Assembly: GCA_016290135.1 (NCBI GenBank) | Contig: JAEESW010000022.1 | Location: 1-38,975, forward strand | DNA from: a bacterium | GTDB taxonomy: Bacteria > UBP6 > UBA1177 | Direction of reading: 5' to 3' | DNA length: 38,975 nucleotides | Part shown: positions 30,813 through 38,290 of the stretch, piece by piece | Position numbering within the stretch: position 1 is the first letter of the stretch | Layout of the letters: each line of letters opens with the position of its first letter | Translations under genes and position numbers: made by a program | Notes under the pieces: generated by a model | The model's input: the letters and a program-made list of their open reading frames with translations, nothing else | The model's database searches: none | Told to the model about the DNA's origin: nothing

Positions 30813-32336
30813 CTAATTTATCGGTTTTGCCTTTATTACCGGTTTGCCGTCTTTGTCCTCAACCGAGAACTGAACATCAGAACATTTGTATTTTGCCATG
30901 ATCGAAGCTTTGTTCGTTCTGACTTTGCCTATAAACGCCGTTTTTTCCTTATCACTGACAGTTTCACCGTGTTTGCGTTTTATCCTGCAGAAATCCTCCC
31001 ACAGAGCATCGAACGGATTTGCCTGGTTCTGAACCACGGGACCAAGAGTGGGCGCGATCTGAGTCTTTTCGTTATCTTCGTCATCGTCGTCGGGAAGTGC
31101 AGGTTCAGGCGTCACTTCATGCTTCAAAGTCTCCTGTTTCACTTCACGGACAGATTCCTGCTGGAACTTCGGCGCCTCTTCTTCCGGCATCCGGGTGTCG
31201 TGGATCGGAGCCCGATCTTCTTTACCAGGCTTGAGATCCTCTATCGATTCTGTAGCAAAAGGATCCGGCAGAGCCTCGGAATCGAAATCATCCACAGCTT
31301 TTGCCGATGCACCTTTTCCCGATCTTCCGAGCGGAGAAGCGGGGATACCTTCGACATCCTCATTGAGTTCAAGGTATTTCTGGATAAGCTTGTTCATAGC
31401 CGAAACAACGATATCTGCACCGTTCGAATACCTTTTGAGGACGAGTTTTTCACCGACTCTCATCCTTGAAACATCGGACGCGAGGTTTTTGAGTATCTTA
31501 TCGATCTCATGAGTAACTATGAACGTGAAGAAAAGCGCGACGAGTATCGCAACGACCGAATAAAGGATCGCAGTGTAAAGAACTTTGTCGTAGCTTTCCC
31601 AGCCAGGTATCATGGAAGTCATGGTCACGATCATGATTTTTTCGCCGCCGGCAAGGTCGTATGGCATCGAGAAAGCAGAAAGTCTCGTCCATGCGTTGAG
31701 CTCTTTCTGACCGCCGCTCGATAAAAGAGCCGCAATGTCGGCATCAAGAGCCGCTTTTCCGTATGAACTTTCTACAGCGGACCATACATCTCCCCCTTTT
31801 TCAGCAATGGATTCCGAGCCTTTGAAAGCTCTGACAGCCATCGGGAAGACCGAAAGAAGGTCATTGACGAACTTCTCGAAAGTTACCGCCGCAAACACCT
31901 TTCCCTCAGCAAGAACAGGAGCGACACCGATAAGATAAAGGTCGTTGCCAAGAGAGAAGAGACCGTCGGAAGCTACGCCGTCCTTCAAAGCTCTCTCAAC
32001 TGCGGGGATGCCTGCGTAGGAACTCATCACTTTTGCTCCGTCGATCACAGCACCGTTGCCGTCAACTATCGCATACTCTTTATCCGAAACTATCTGCGAA
32101 ACAAGTTTGCCCTTTTCGATTTTAAGCTGTCTGGCGATCTCGAAAGAATTGCCTATCAGGGAATAATTTCTGCTTTTAAGCTCGGACTCAGCCAGTTTGG
32201 CAATTTCCTTAGCCCCTTCCTGAACATCGATCTTAACGATAAAATCCTTGAAGAGAATAAAATTCGCGGCGGAAAGAGCCGTAATAACTACAGCCATCAG
32301 GAAAAAAACCTTTAATTTCAAGCCTAAATTTGTCAT
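30813..32336 (-). CDS. Membrane sensor-like protein with MXAN_5187-type C-terminal domain
   Basis: A 507-residue protein. ATG at 32336 after AAGGAG. Two membrane helices (about 8-28 and 253-274) flank a periplasmic Cache-like domain (about 30-250), then a HAMP-like stretch (ILKNLASDVSRMRVGEKL). A long acidic/Pro linker (about 325-435) precedes a C-terminal domain (about 440-507: LWEDFCRIKRKHGETV, then IMAKYKCSDVQFSVEDKDG) that matches, as I remember it, the small domain named after Myxococcus xanthus MXAN_5187. No kinase, methyl-accepting or GGDEF output is present. Function unknown. Confidence 0.72.
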   Translation of the reverse strand: MTNLGLKLKVFFLMAVVITALSAANFILFKDFIVKIDVQEGAKEIAKLAESELKSRNYSLIGNSFEIARQLKIEKGKLVSQIVSDKEYAIVDGNGAVIDGAKVMSSYAGIPAVERALKDGVASDGLFSLGNDLYLIGVAPVLAEGKVFAAVTFEKFVNDLLSVFPMAVRAFKGSESIAEKGGDVWSAVESSYGKAALDADIAALLSSGGQKELNAWTRLSAFSMPYDLAGGEKIMIVTMTSMIPGWESYDKVLYTAILYSVVAILVALFFTFIVTHEIDKILKNLASDVSRMRVGEKLVLKRYSNGADIVVSAMNKLIQKYLELNEDVEGIPASPLGRSGKGASAKAVDDFDSEALPDPFATESIEDLKPGKEDRAPIHDTRMPEEEAPKFQQESVREVKQETLKHEVTPEPALPDDDDEDNEKTQIAPTLGPVVQNQANPFDALWEDFCRIKRKHGETVSDKEKTAFIGKVRTNKASIMAKYKCSDVQFSVEDKDGKPVIKAKPIN

Positions 32337-32351
32337 ATACGTCTCCTTTCT

Positions 32352-33053
32352 TTAATCCATCGATGTCGAAATAGCGTTGAGATTGTTCACTCTGCCCTTT
32401 TCTATTTTGTAGATAAAACTTTGCGCTGCGTTCTGGACGACCATAAAATCTTCGGTATAAATATCTTTTGTTCCATAATAAATCTTCAGAGAGTAACTTC
32501 CCGGAGCGATGTCAGGAATGTCTTTGTTGTTGCTCCCTTCTTTCAGTCTCCAGACATAAGTCGTTCCGAGGACCTTGACGGAAGCGGTGTTCCACGGAAA
32601 CATCTCGTCGGTCATCGTGTAGTCGCCGACTTCATTGAACGGATATTCGACCGAAGACTGAGGCTGGATCTCAAGCGAGGAGGCCTCTCCACCTTCATGT
32701 GCTATCGAGATCTTTCTCGGGAATTTCTCTGTGTTTTCAATAACGATAACGCCGCTTTTGGGGCAAAGAAGTTTTCTGCGGCTGAAATCAGCACCGGAAA
32801 GCTCGATCTTTTCCTTTTTAGCCTCGGAAGTCGAGTTGTATCCCTCAATGATGACAGAATACTGCTCTCTCTCTTTGCCTTTCGGCACTTCCACGACCGG
32901 AAAATTCCAATAGCCGTCACGGATATCGACCCTGTACTGATCACTCTTTTCATCACTTCTGCTGTAGTTGACCGTGAGTTTGATCATCGTCGCAGAAACG
33001 GAAAAAGGGATCATGACCGAAAATATAAAAATCAGTGTCAGAAATCTTTTCAC
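32352..33053 (-). CDS. Secreted protein of unknown function, cupredoxin-like middle part
   Basis: A 233-residue protein with a signal peptide (about 1-21, ending SVSA). GTG start at 33053, about seven bases after GGAG and just past the TGA of the TPR gene. It has no lipobox. Residues about 100-160 (VIVIENTEKFPRKISIAH, PFNEVGDYTMTDEMFPWNTA) resemble a cupredoxin-like strand order, but the usual Cys and Met copper ligands are not visible. The final part has a beta-sandwich-like look. Family not recognised; membership in the sensor operon suggests it is an extracytoplasmic partner. Confidence 0.6.
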   Translation of the reverse strand: MKRFLTLIFIFSVMIPFSVSATMIKLTVNYSRSDEKSDQYRVDIRDGYWNFPVVEVPKGKEREQYSVIIEGYNSTSEAKKEKIELSGADFSRRKLLCPKSGVIVIENTEKFPRKISIAHEGGEASSLEIQPQSSVEYPFNEVGDYTMTDEMFPWNTASVKVLGTTYVWRLKEGSNNKDIPDIAPGSYSLKIYYGTKDIYTEDFMVVQNAAQSFIYKIEKGRVNNLNAISTSMD

Positions 33054-33054
33054 A

Positions 33055-34698
33055 TCACTCTCCTTTGTTTGCAGGAATAGCAGCTTTGATCTCTTTCAGG
33101 AAAGCCGAATTCGGATAAGTTTCGATGAGTTCTTCGAGAAGCTGGGTCGCACTGACGAAATCTTCGATCGTGATATAGAACTCAAGTTCGTCGAGCCTGT
33201 CCTGAGGAGGTTCGGCCGATTCGTCGTAAGCAGCCTCTTCCGCCTTTTCGGCAGGTTCCTGATTTTCGATTCCGTCATCCGGCTGGACATCAGCCTGACC
33301 TTCTTCGGGATGCTCAAGATTCGGAATACCGCCGAACAATTCACCCTCAGCATCCGATTCCGGATTGATAAAATCGTTCTCCTGTTCATCGATCAACTGC
33401 CTGCGGGCTGCGACTCTGATATCGTCTTTGCCGAGCATTTCTCCTGCATCACCGAGCAGATCACGCGCTTCGGCGATCCTTCCCTCCGAAAGTTTGAGAT
33501 CTATGAGCGAACAAAGAAGCTCGCCGGCCTCATCGACTTTTCCCTGCTCGATATTGGCTTCGATCAGAACGTCGTAGGCGTCATCGGAATCCTCCCAGCC
33601 CTCAGCCGATTTTATCTTGTCGACCGCTTTGTCGAAAAGTTTGTAGGTGAGGAATGCGCGGGCTTCTTTCACTGCCGTGCGGACGGAGATCTTCTGCGGG
33701 ACTTCCGCGTTTTCCGCTGCCGGATCGATATCGATCACGAGATCGTCCTTGGAATCTTCACGGTTCAGATCACCTGTCGTATCCTTTATCTTGTCAGAGA
33801 TGATGTCGCGGAGCTTCGCATTCTCATTGAGGATGAAAAGAGCCTCCCTGTCGTTCGGATCAAGTTCAAGGATCCTGCGGTACATCTCGTCGCGTTCGCC
33901 GTAATTCTTGTGTTTGGAATGAACGACGGCTATCTGTTTGTAGATCGCGATAAGCTTCTGTGTTTCGCCGAGTTTGTCGAAAACGAAAGCGAGCTTCTCA
34001 AGGAATTCTATCGTGTCCGGATTGTCGACCACAAGTTTCTGCAGAACAATGAGAGCATTCGAATAGCTCCCTTTCTTGAGATAAAAATTGACTAGAGTCT
34101 TTCCGATCTCGGCATCGTTCCCTGTCGCCGTATAGAGAAGTTTCAGCACGGAAACATACTCGTTGACACGGTCGGTATTTTTCAGCGATTCTGCAAGCGG
34201 AACCAGGAGTTTCTCGGCATCGTGGTTCATCTCTTCGGAAATCAGCATATTCGCAAGTTTGACCGTGAGGTTGATGTTGCCGGGATAAAGCTCCAGCATC
34301 TTGCGGAGAATGTTTATTGCCGCGATCTTATTGCCGTTTTTCACATAGTAATTGACCGCCGTGTTGTAGCGCATAGCGGCGTCTTTGACAAGACCGCTCT
34401 GTTTGTCGTAGTCGGCAAGCAGGACATTGATTTTCCCGTGTTCCGGGCTGAGAAGAAGTGCCTGCTTCAAAACGGCCTTTGCCTTGTTGAGAAAACCTTT
34501 CCTTTCGAAAATGACGGCTACTTTCTCGTAAGTTTCTATCGCTTTCGTCTCTCTGCCGGCCCTTGCGTAAAGCTCTGCCAGACGGACATATGCTCTGTCG
34601 TCATCCGGATTTTTTCTGATAAGTTCTTCGAACTGCTCTATTTCAGAAACAGCCTTTTTGCCTTTGAGAAAAAATTTGCCGTTAGTATTACTTGACAA
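33055..34698 (-). CDS. Cytoplasmic TPR protein
   Basis: A 547-residue protein of TPR helices (about 20-330, then about 340-420 and 505-545) with an acidic linker (about 430-505). The TTG at 34698 is the start; an AGGT lies eight bases upstream and no in-frame ATG is nearby. The opening (EQFEELIRKNPDDDRAYVRL, then ETYEKVAVIFERKGFL-KA) is like the TPR proteins found beside motility and assembly genes in myxobacteria. There is no signal peptide or membrane helix. It lies 19 bases after efp and its stop is within the start region of the secreted gene, so it is in the same operon. Confidence 0.78.
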   Translation of the reverse strand: MSSNTNGKFFLKGKKAVSEIEQFEELIRKNPDDDRAYVRLAELYARAGRETKAIETYEKVAVIFERKGFLNKAKAVLKQALLLSPEHGKINVLLADYDKQSGLVKDAAMRYNTAVNYYVKNGNKIAAINILRKMLELYPGNINLTVKLANMLISEEMNHDAEKLLVPLAESLKNTDRVNEYVSVLKLLYTATGNDAEIGKTLVNFYLKKGSYSNALIVLQKLVVDNPDTIEFLEKLAFVFDKLGETQKLIAIYKQIAVVHSKHKNYGERDEMYRRILELDPNDREALFILNENAKLRDIISDKIKDTTGDLNREDSKDDLVIDIDPAAENAEVPQKISVRTAVKEARAFLTYKLFDKAVDKIKSAEGWEDSDDAYDVLIEANIEQGKVDEAGELLCSLIDLKLSEGRIAEARDLLGDAGEMLGKDDIRVAARRQLIDEQENDFINPESDAEGELFGGIPNLEHPEEGQADVQPDDGIENQEPAEKAEEAAYDESAEPPQDRLDELEFYITIEDFVSATQLLEELIETYPNSAFLKEIKAAIPANKGE

Positions 34699-34717
34699 TG
34701 TTCTACCTATTCAAAAA

Positions 34718-35281
34718 TTATTTTTTTACCCTTTCAATGTAGGTGAATTCTTCAGTACTGATCTTGATGACATCACCGTTGGAAATGAAAAGCGGGACCA
34801 TGACCTGACCGCCTGTCGACACTTTCGCAGGCTTGTACGAAGTCGTTACCGTGTCGCCTTTGAAACCGGGTTCGGTGTCGGTAACTTCGAGCTCGATGAA
34901 CTGCGGAAGCTGGACGGAGATCGGGGAGCCGTTATAGAACTGAACTGTAACCTGAGTGTTTTCAGGCATATACGGGATAACATCTTCGATAACTTTTTCG
35001 TCGATCGGAAGCTGCTCGAACGATTCGTTATCCATAAAAATGTAGTGGTCGCCGTCCTGATAGAGGTATTCCATGTTTTTTTCCTCAAGGTCCGGGCTAT
35101 CGACACGCTCTCCGGAAAGGAAAGTGTACTCAGCGATCGAACCGTTGAGAACGTTTCTGAGTTTAGTCTTGATGACAGCCCTTCTCTTCTGTTGAATGTG
35201 CTGCATCTCAACGATCTGATAAGGGATTCCCTCCATCTCGATCTTTAAACCTCTTCTAAATTCCGATGTCTGAATAGCCAT
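34718..35281 (-). CDS. efp: Translation elongation factor P
   Basis: A 187-residue protein that rescues ribosomes stalled at polyproline. Three beta-barrel domains of normal length; FRRGLKIEMEGIPYQIV, KLRNVLNGS, YLYQDGDHYIFM, FIELEVTDTEPGFKGDT, VPLFISNGDVIKI are all visible. The functional loop is Q30-Q-K32-R-R34 where E. coli EF-P has KPGKG, so the modified residue is K32 or a neighbouring Arg and the Pro-Gly is lost. No epmA, epmB, earP or ymfI-like gene is in the window. ATG at 35281 after AGGAG. First gene of the operon. Confidence 0.94.
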   Translation of the reverse strand: MAIQTSEFRRGLKIEMEGIPYQIVEMQHIQQKRRAVIKTKLRNVLNGSIAEYTFLSGERVDSPDLEEKNMEYLYQDGDHYIFMDNESFEQLPIDEKVIEDVIPYMPENTQVTVQFYNGSPISVQLPQFIELEVTDTEPGFKGDTVTTSYKPAKVSTGGQVMVPLFISNGDVIKISTEEFTYIERVKK

Positions 35282-35336
35282 GTTTTTCTCCTATAAAAAT
35301 AAAGATTGATGAACTCCGTCCACAAAAAGCGGCAGA

Positions 35337-35365
35337 ATCCTACTTAGCAAGCACTTTATTGTCAA
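35337..35365 (-). promoter_or_regulatory. Promoter for the efp operon
   Basis: TTGACA (35360-35365) and TAGGAT (35337-35342), 17-base spacer, minus strand, about 55 bases before the efp ATG. Confidence 0.65.
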
Positions 35366-35390
35366 GTTTTACTGCATTTTGCAGAATCGA

Positions 35391-35423
35391 GACCTCTGAC
35401 GCTCCGTTTTTTCTGACCTCTGA
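35391..35423. repeat. Short direct repeat in the efp-hsp70 gap
   Basis: GACCTCTGA occurs at 35391-35399 and 35415-35423, spacing 24 bases centre to centre, in the 217-base gap between two divergent genes. It may be a protein-binding pair or chance. Confidence 0.3.
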
Positions 35424-35498
35424 TGTAAAAAATTATTGATGTTGGCGCGTTTTTTATTAACATATCCGCGATATTGCTTTTTTTTAAGAGGCGTAAAA

Positions 35499-37391
35499 AT
35501 GACAGTTATCGGAATCGATCTCGGCACGACCAACTCATGCGTCGCGGTCATCAGGAACGGAAAGCCGGAAGTCGTAAAGGACGACGGCGGCAAGGCGACG
35601 ATCCCTTCGATCGTCAGTTTCATCAAGAACGATCTCACCGGAGAGATAGGCAAAGTCGTCGGTGCGCAGGCTCATCAGCAGATGTTCACGAACGCCGAAA
35701 ACACAGTCTACTGCATAAAAAGGCTCGTCGGGCACGACTTCAAAAGCGCGTCCATAAGCCATATCCTCCCCTCACTCCCCTACAAAGTCATTCCCGGCCA
35801 GCAGGGGAACGGTCTTGAGATATACATACCCGCTCTCGGCAAAAATTTCTCGACTGAGGAGATCTCATCCTACATTCTGACCGAACTGCGCAGCATAGCC
35901 GAAAAATACACCGGCGAAACAATAACCAAAGCGGTCATCACCGTTCCGGCCTACTTCAACAACAAACAGCGTCAGGCGACAAAGGACGCGGCAGCGATCG
36001 CAGGGATCGAAGTCCTCAGGATCATCAACGAACCGACTGCGGCGGCGCTGGCTTACGGTTTTTCGAAATCGTTCTCCGAAGAAAAACTCCTCGCGGTCTT
36101 CGATTTCGGCGGCGGAACTTTCGATATCACCCTCATGGAGGTTTCCAAAGACACTTTCAATGTCGTAGCGACTGCAGGCAATACTTTCCTGGGCGGAGAA
36201 GACATCACGAACACGCTTCTCGACTATATGCTTGACGACCTGACGACAAGATACAACATCCCTGAGATCGACGACCAGCTCGTCATCCAAAGACTTCGCG
36301 ATTATGCGGAAACAGCCAAGAAAAACCTCACGATCCAGACGAGCGTGACAGTCGAGATCCCCTACCTCACGGAGATAAACGGTTCCTTCATACATTATAA
36401 AACAGAGATCACCAGAGAAAAACTTGAGGAACTCGCACTTCCGTTCATTCAAAAAGCGATAAACACTTTTGACAAAACTTTGCAGGAAGTCGAACTCACG
36501 CCGGGAAATCTTGCCGGCATAATCCTCATCGGCGGTCAGACGAGAATGCCGCTCCTGCAGAACGAACTTGCGAAATTCTGCCCCGGCATACAGATCCTCA
36601 AGAACATCAACCCTGACGAAACGGTCGCCATCGGCGCAGCCATCCAGGCGAACTTCCTCGAGGAAGAGTCCGGCAACGACGGAATGCTTCTTCTTGACGT
36701 GACTCCGCACAACCTCGGGATCGCCGTAGGCAAAGATATGTTCTACACCCTCATTCAGAAAAATTCGACGGTTCCGACTTCCGTGGACGATATTTTCGTA
36801 ACATCCCGCGACAATCAGGAAAAGGCCAAGATCCTGCTGCTTCAGGGAGATTCTCCGGTCGCTTCGGAAAACGAGATCCTCGGAGAATTCGAACTTGACG
36901 GTCTGCGTCCGGCGAAACGCGGCGAAGTCAAGATCAGGGTCACTTACGAAATCGACATCAACGGTATCGTCACAGTTCAGGCAATGGATATGGACACCGG
37001 CATTTCGCAGCGCATCACAGTCGCTTCCACCGGCAACATGACGAAAGAGGAACTTCAGAAAAAGATCGAAGAAAACTCTGACTACTACCTTGATCTCGCA
37101 GAAAAGACCATGGTCGAAGAGATCGTTCAGAGCATCGAAAACTATCTTTTCGAACTTGAGACGATGAAACCGAAACTTTACCAGATCTTCGCCAATTCAA
37201 AGATCGGAAACGACAAAATGGAAAAGATGGAGATCCTCATCGCAGGAACGAAGTCATACATCAAAAGCGACAAACTCGAGCTTGAAAAACTTCAGGACAT
37301 AGAGACAAAACTCGACATTCTCAAAAACACCTACAAAAACCTTATAGACCACTCCGACGAGACTGCGGCTGCCGACGGCGGACTTTTTTAA
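35499..37391 (+). CDS. Hsp70 (DnaK-family) chaperone
   Basis: A 630-residue Hsp70. The ATG at 35499 follows AGAGGCG; an upstream in-frame start would add 21 hydrophobic residues of non-coding origin. The nucleotide domain has IGIDLGTTNSCVAV, VITVPAYFNN, INEPTAAALAYG, FDFGGGTFDI and IGGQTRMP. The substrate domain has LLDVTPHNLGIAVG, ILLLQGDSPVASENEILGEF. It differs from canonical DnaK in loop and C-tail (ends AAADGGLF rather than EEVD-like or KKK). No grpE or dnaJ partner is adjacent. It may be one of several Hsp70s, so the symbol is left blank. No clear promoter could be read. Confidence 0.9.
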   Translation: MTVIGIDLGTTNSCVAVIRNGKPEVVKDDGGKATIPSIVSFIKNDLTGEIGKVVGAQAHQQMFTNAENTVYCIKRLVGHDFKSASISHILPSLPYKVIPGQQGNGLEIYIPALGKNFSTEEISSYILTELRSIAEKYTGETITKAVITVPAYFNNKQRQATKDAAAIAGIEVLRIINEPTAAALAYGFSKSFSEEKLLAVFDFGGGTFDITLMEVSKDTFNVVATAGNTFLGGEDITNTLLDYMLDDLTTRYNIPEIDDQLVIQRLRDYAETAKKNLTIQTSVTVEIPYLTEINGSFIHYKTEITREKLEELALPFIQKAINTFDKTLQEVELTPGNLAGIILIGGQTRMPLLQNELAKFCPGIQILKNINPDETVAIGAAIQANFLEEESGNDGMLLLDVTPHNLGIAVGKDMFYTLIQKNSTVPTSVDDIFVTSRDNQEKAKILLLQGDSPVASENEILGEFELDGLRPAKRGEVKIRVTYEIDINGIVTVQAMDMDTGISQRITVASTGNMTKEELQKKIEENSDYYLDLAEKTMVEEIVQSIENYLFELETMKPKLYQIFANSKIGNDKMEKMEILIAGTKSYIKSDKLELEKLQDIETKLDILKNTYKNLIDHSDETAAADGGLF

Positions 37392-37436
37392 GCCCCGCGA
37401 ATTTTCCGAAAAGCGGCACCGGGCTACTGTTTTTTG
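37391..37436 (+). terminator. Candidate terminator after the Hsp70 gene
   Basis: AGCCC and GGGCT form an outer stem with a second CCGC/GCGG pair inside, then TTTTTT at 37430-37435. It starts in the Hsp70 stop codon and overlaps the galU stop, in the 32-base gap between the convergent genes. Confidence 0.4.
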
Positions 37437-38287
37437 ACTAATTCAGTGATTTTTTTATCGAAATCAGGAACTCTGCGAAGGGCTGCATAGGCGTTTGCAA
37501 GGGCAAAGCCTTCCATGTTTCCGGTGTCGAAAACACGGGTCTTGGAATCGATCACATACCCGAGGATCCGTTCTTCGGCAAGCAGCGAGACCATAGCGTC
37601 GGTAAGCTGTATCTCGCCTCCGCGTCCGGGTCTTACATTTCTCAGGATCCCGGCGATCCTCGGCGTGAAAATGTATCTTCCCAGGATCGCAAGATTGGAT
37701 TCTGTTTCACCGTCAGCCGGTTTTTCAATGAGTTTTTTGATATCTATGACACCGTTTTCCAGGTTCGTCCCTTCCGCGATGCCGTACATTCCGCGGGTCT
37801 CTGCCGGTACTTCCATGAGTGCAATGACCGAGCAGCCGTATTTTTCGCTGATACGCCCCATCTCACGCATCACGGTGCCTTCTCCTTCCGAAAAAATGAG
37901 CATGTCGGGAAGCATCACCGCAAAAGATTCTTCTTTCGGGACCGCAAAAGTCCCTTTCATGACAGCGTGTCCAAGGCCGAGCGGCGATTTCTGGCGCACA
38001 GAGATGACTTCTATCATGTCGTCAAGCGTCTCGACTTTCTCACGGACATTCTCCTTGAGATTTTTTATCGGAAATTTCGGATTTATCCTGTCAAAATGGT
38101 CAAGTATCGCCTCTTTCCCGCTGCCTGAAACAAAAACGACATTCGTTGCGCCGGCTTCGACAGACTCTTCGACGATATACTGGATCACAGGCTTGTCGAG
38201 AACAGGAAAAAGCTCCTTCGGGATGCACTTTGAGGCCGGCAGAAAGCGCGTGGCAAGCCCGGCCGCCGGAATGATCGAATACTTCAT
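37424..38287 (-). CDS. galU: UTP-glucose-1-phosphate uridylyltransferase
   Basis: A 287-residue nucleotidyltransferase that makes UDP-glucose from UTP and glucose 1-phosphate, feeding glycan and outer-membrane polysaccharide synthesis. PAAGLATRFLPASKCIPKEL (the GxGTR-P-TK-xPKE signature with Ala for Gly), VSGSGKEAILDHFD, LGLGHAV, IEKPADGE and GGEIQLTDAM are visible. ATG at 38287, three bases after the galT-like stop, so the two form one operon. Confidence 0.95.
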   Translation of the reverse strand: MKYSIIPAAGLATRFLPASKCIPKELFPVLDKPVIQYIVEESVEAGATNVVFVSGSGKEAILDHFDRINPKFPIKNLKENVREKVETLDDMIEVISVRQKSPLGLGHAVMKGTFAVPKEESFAVMLPDMLIFSEGEGTVMREMGRISEKYGCSVIALMEVPAETRGMYGIAEGTNLENGVIDIKKLIEKPADGETESNLAILGRYIFTPRIAGILRNVRPGRGGEIQLTDAMVSLLAEERILGYVIDSKTRVFDTGNMEGFALANAYAALRRVPDFDKKITELVKKQ

Positions 38288-38290
38288 AGC

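Noticed and set aside
32968-34095. Long open frame (375 codons) on the plus strand opposite the TPR gene and the start of the secreted-protein gene
   Set aside because: The minus-strand genes have recognisable repeats, ribosome sites and operon spacing; the plus frame has none.
35436-35499. An N-terminal extension of the Hsp70 gene
   Set aside because: The extra residues are hydrophobic and unlike Hsp70 openings; the ATG at 35499 has a ribosome site and begins MTVIGIDLGTTNS as expected.
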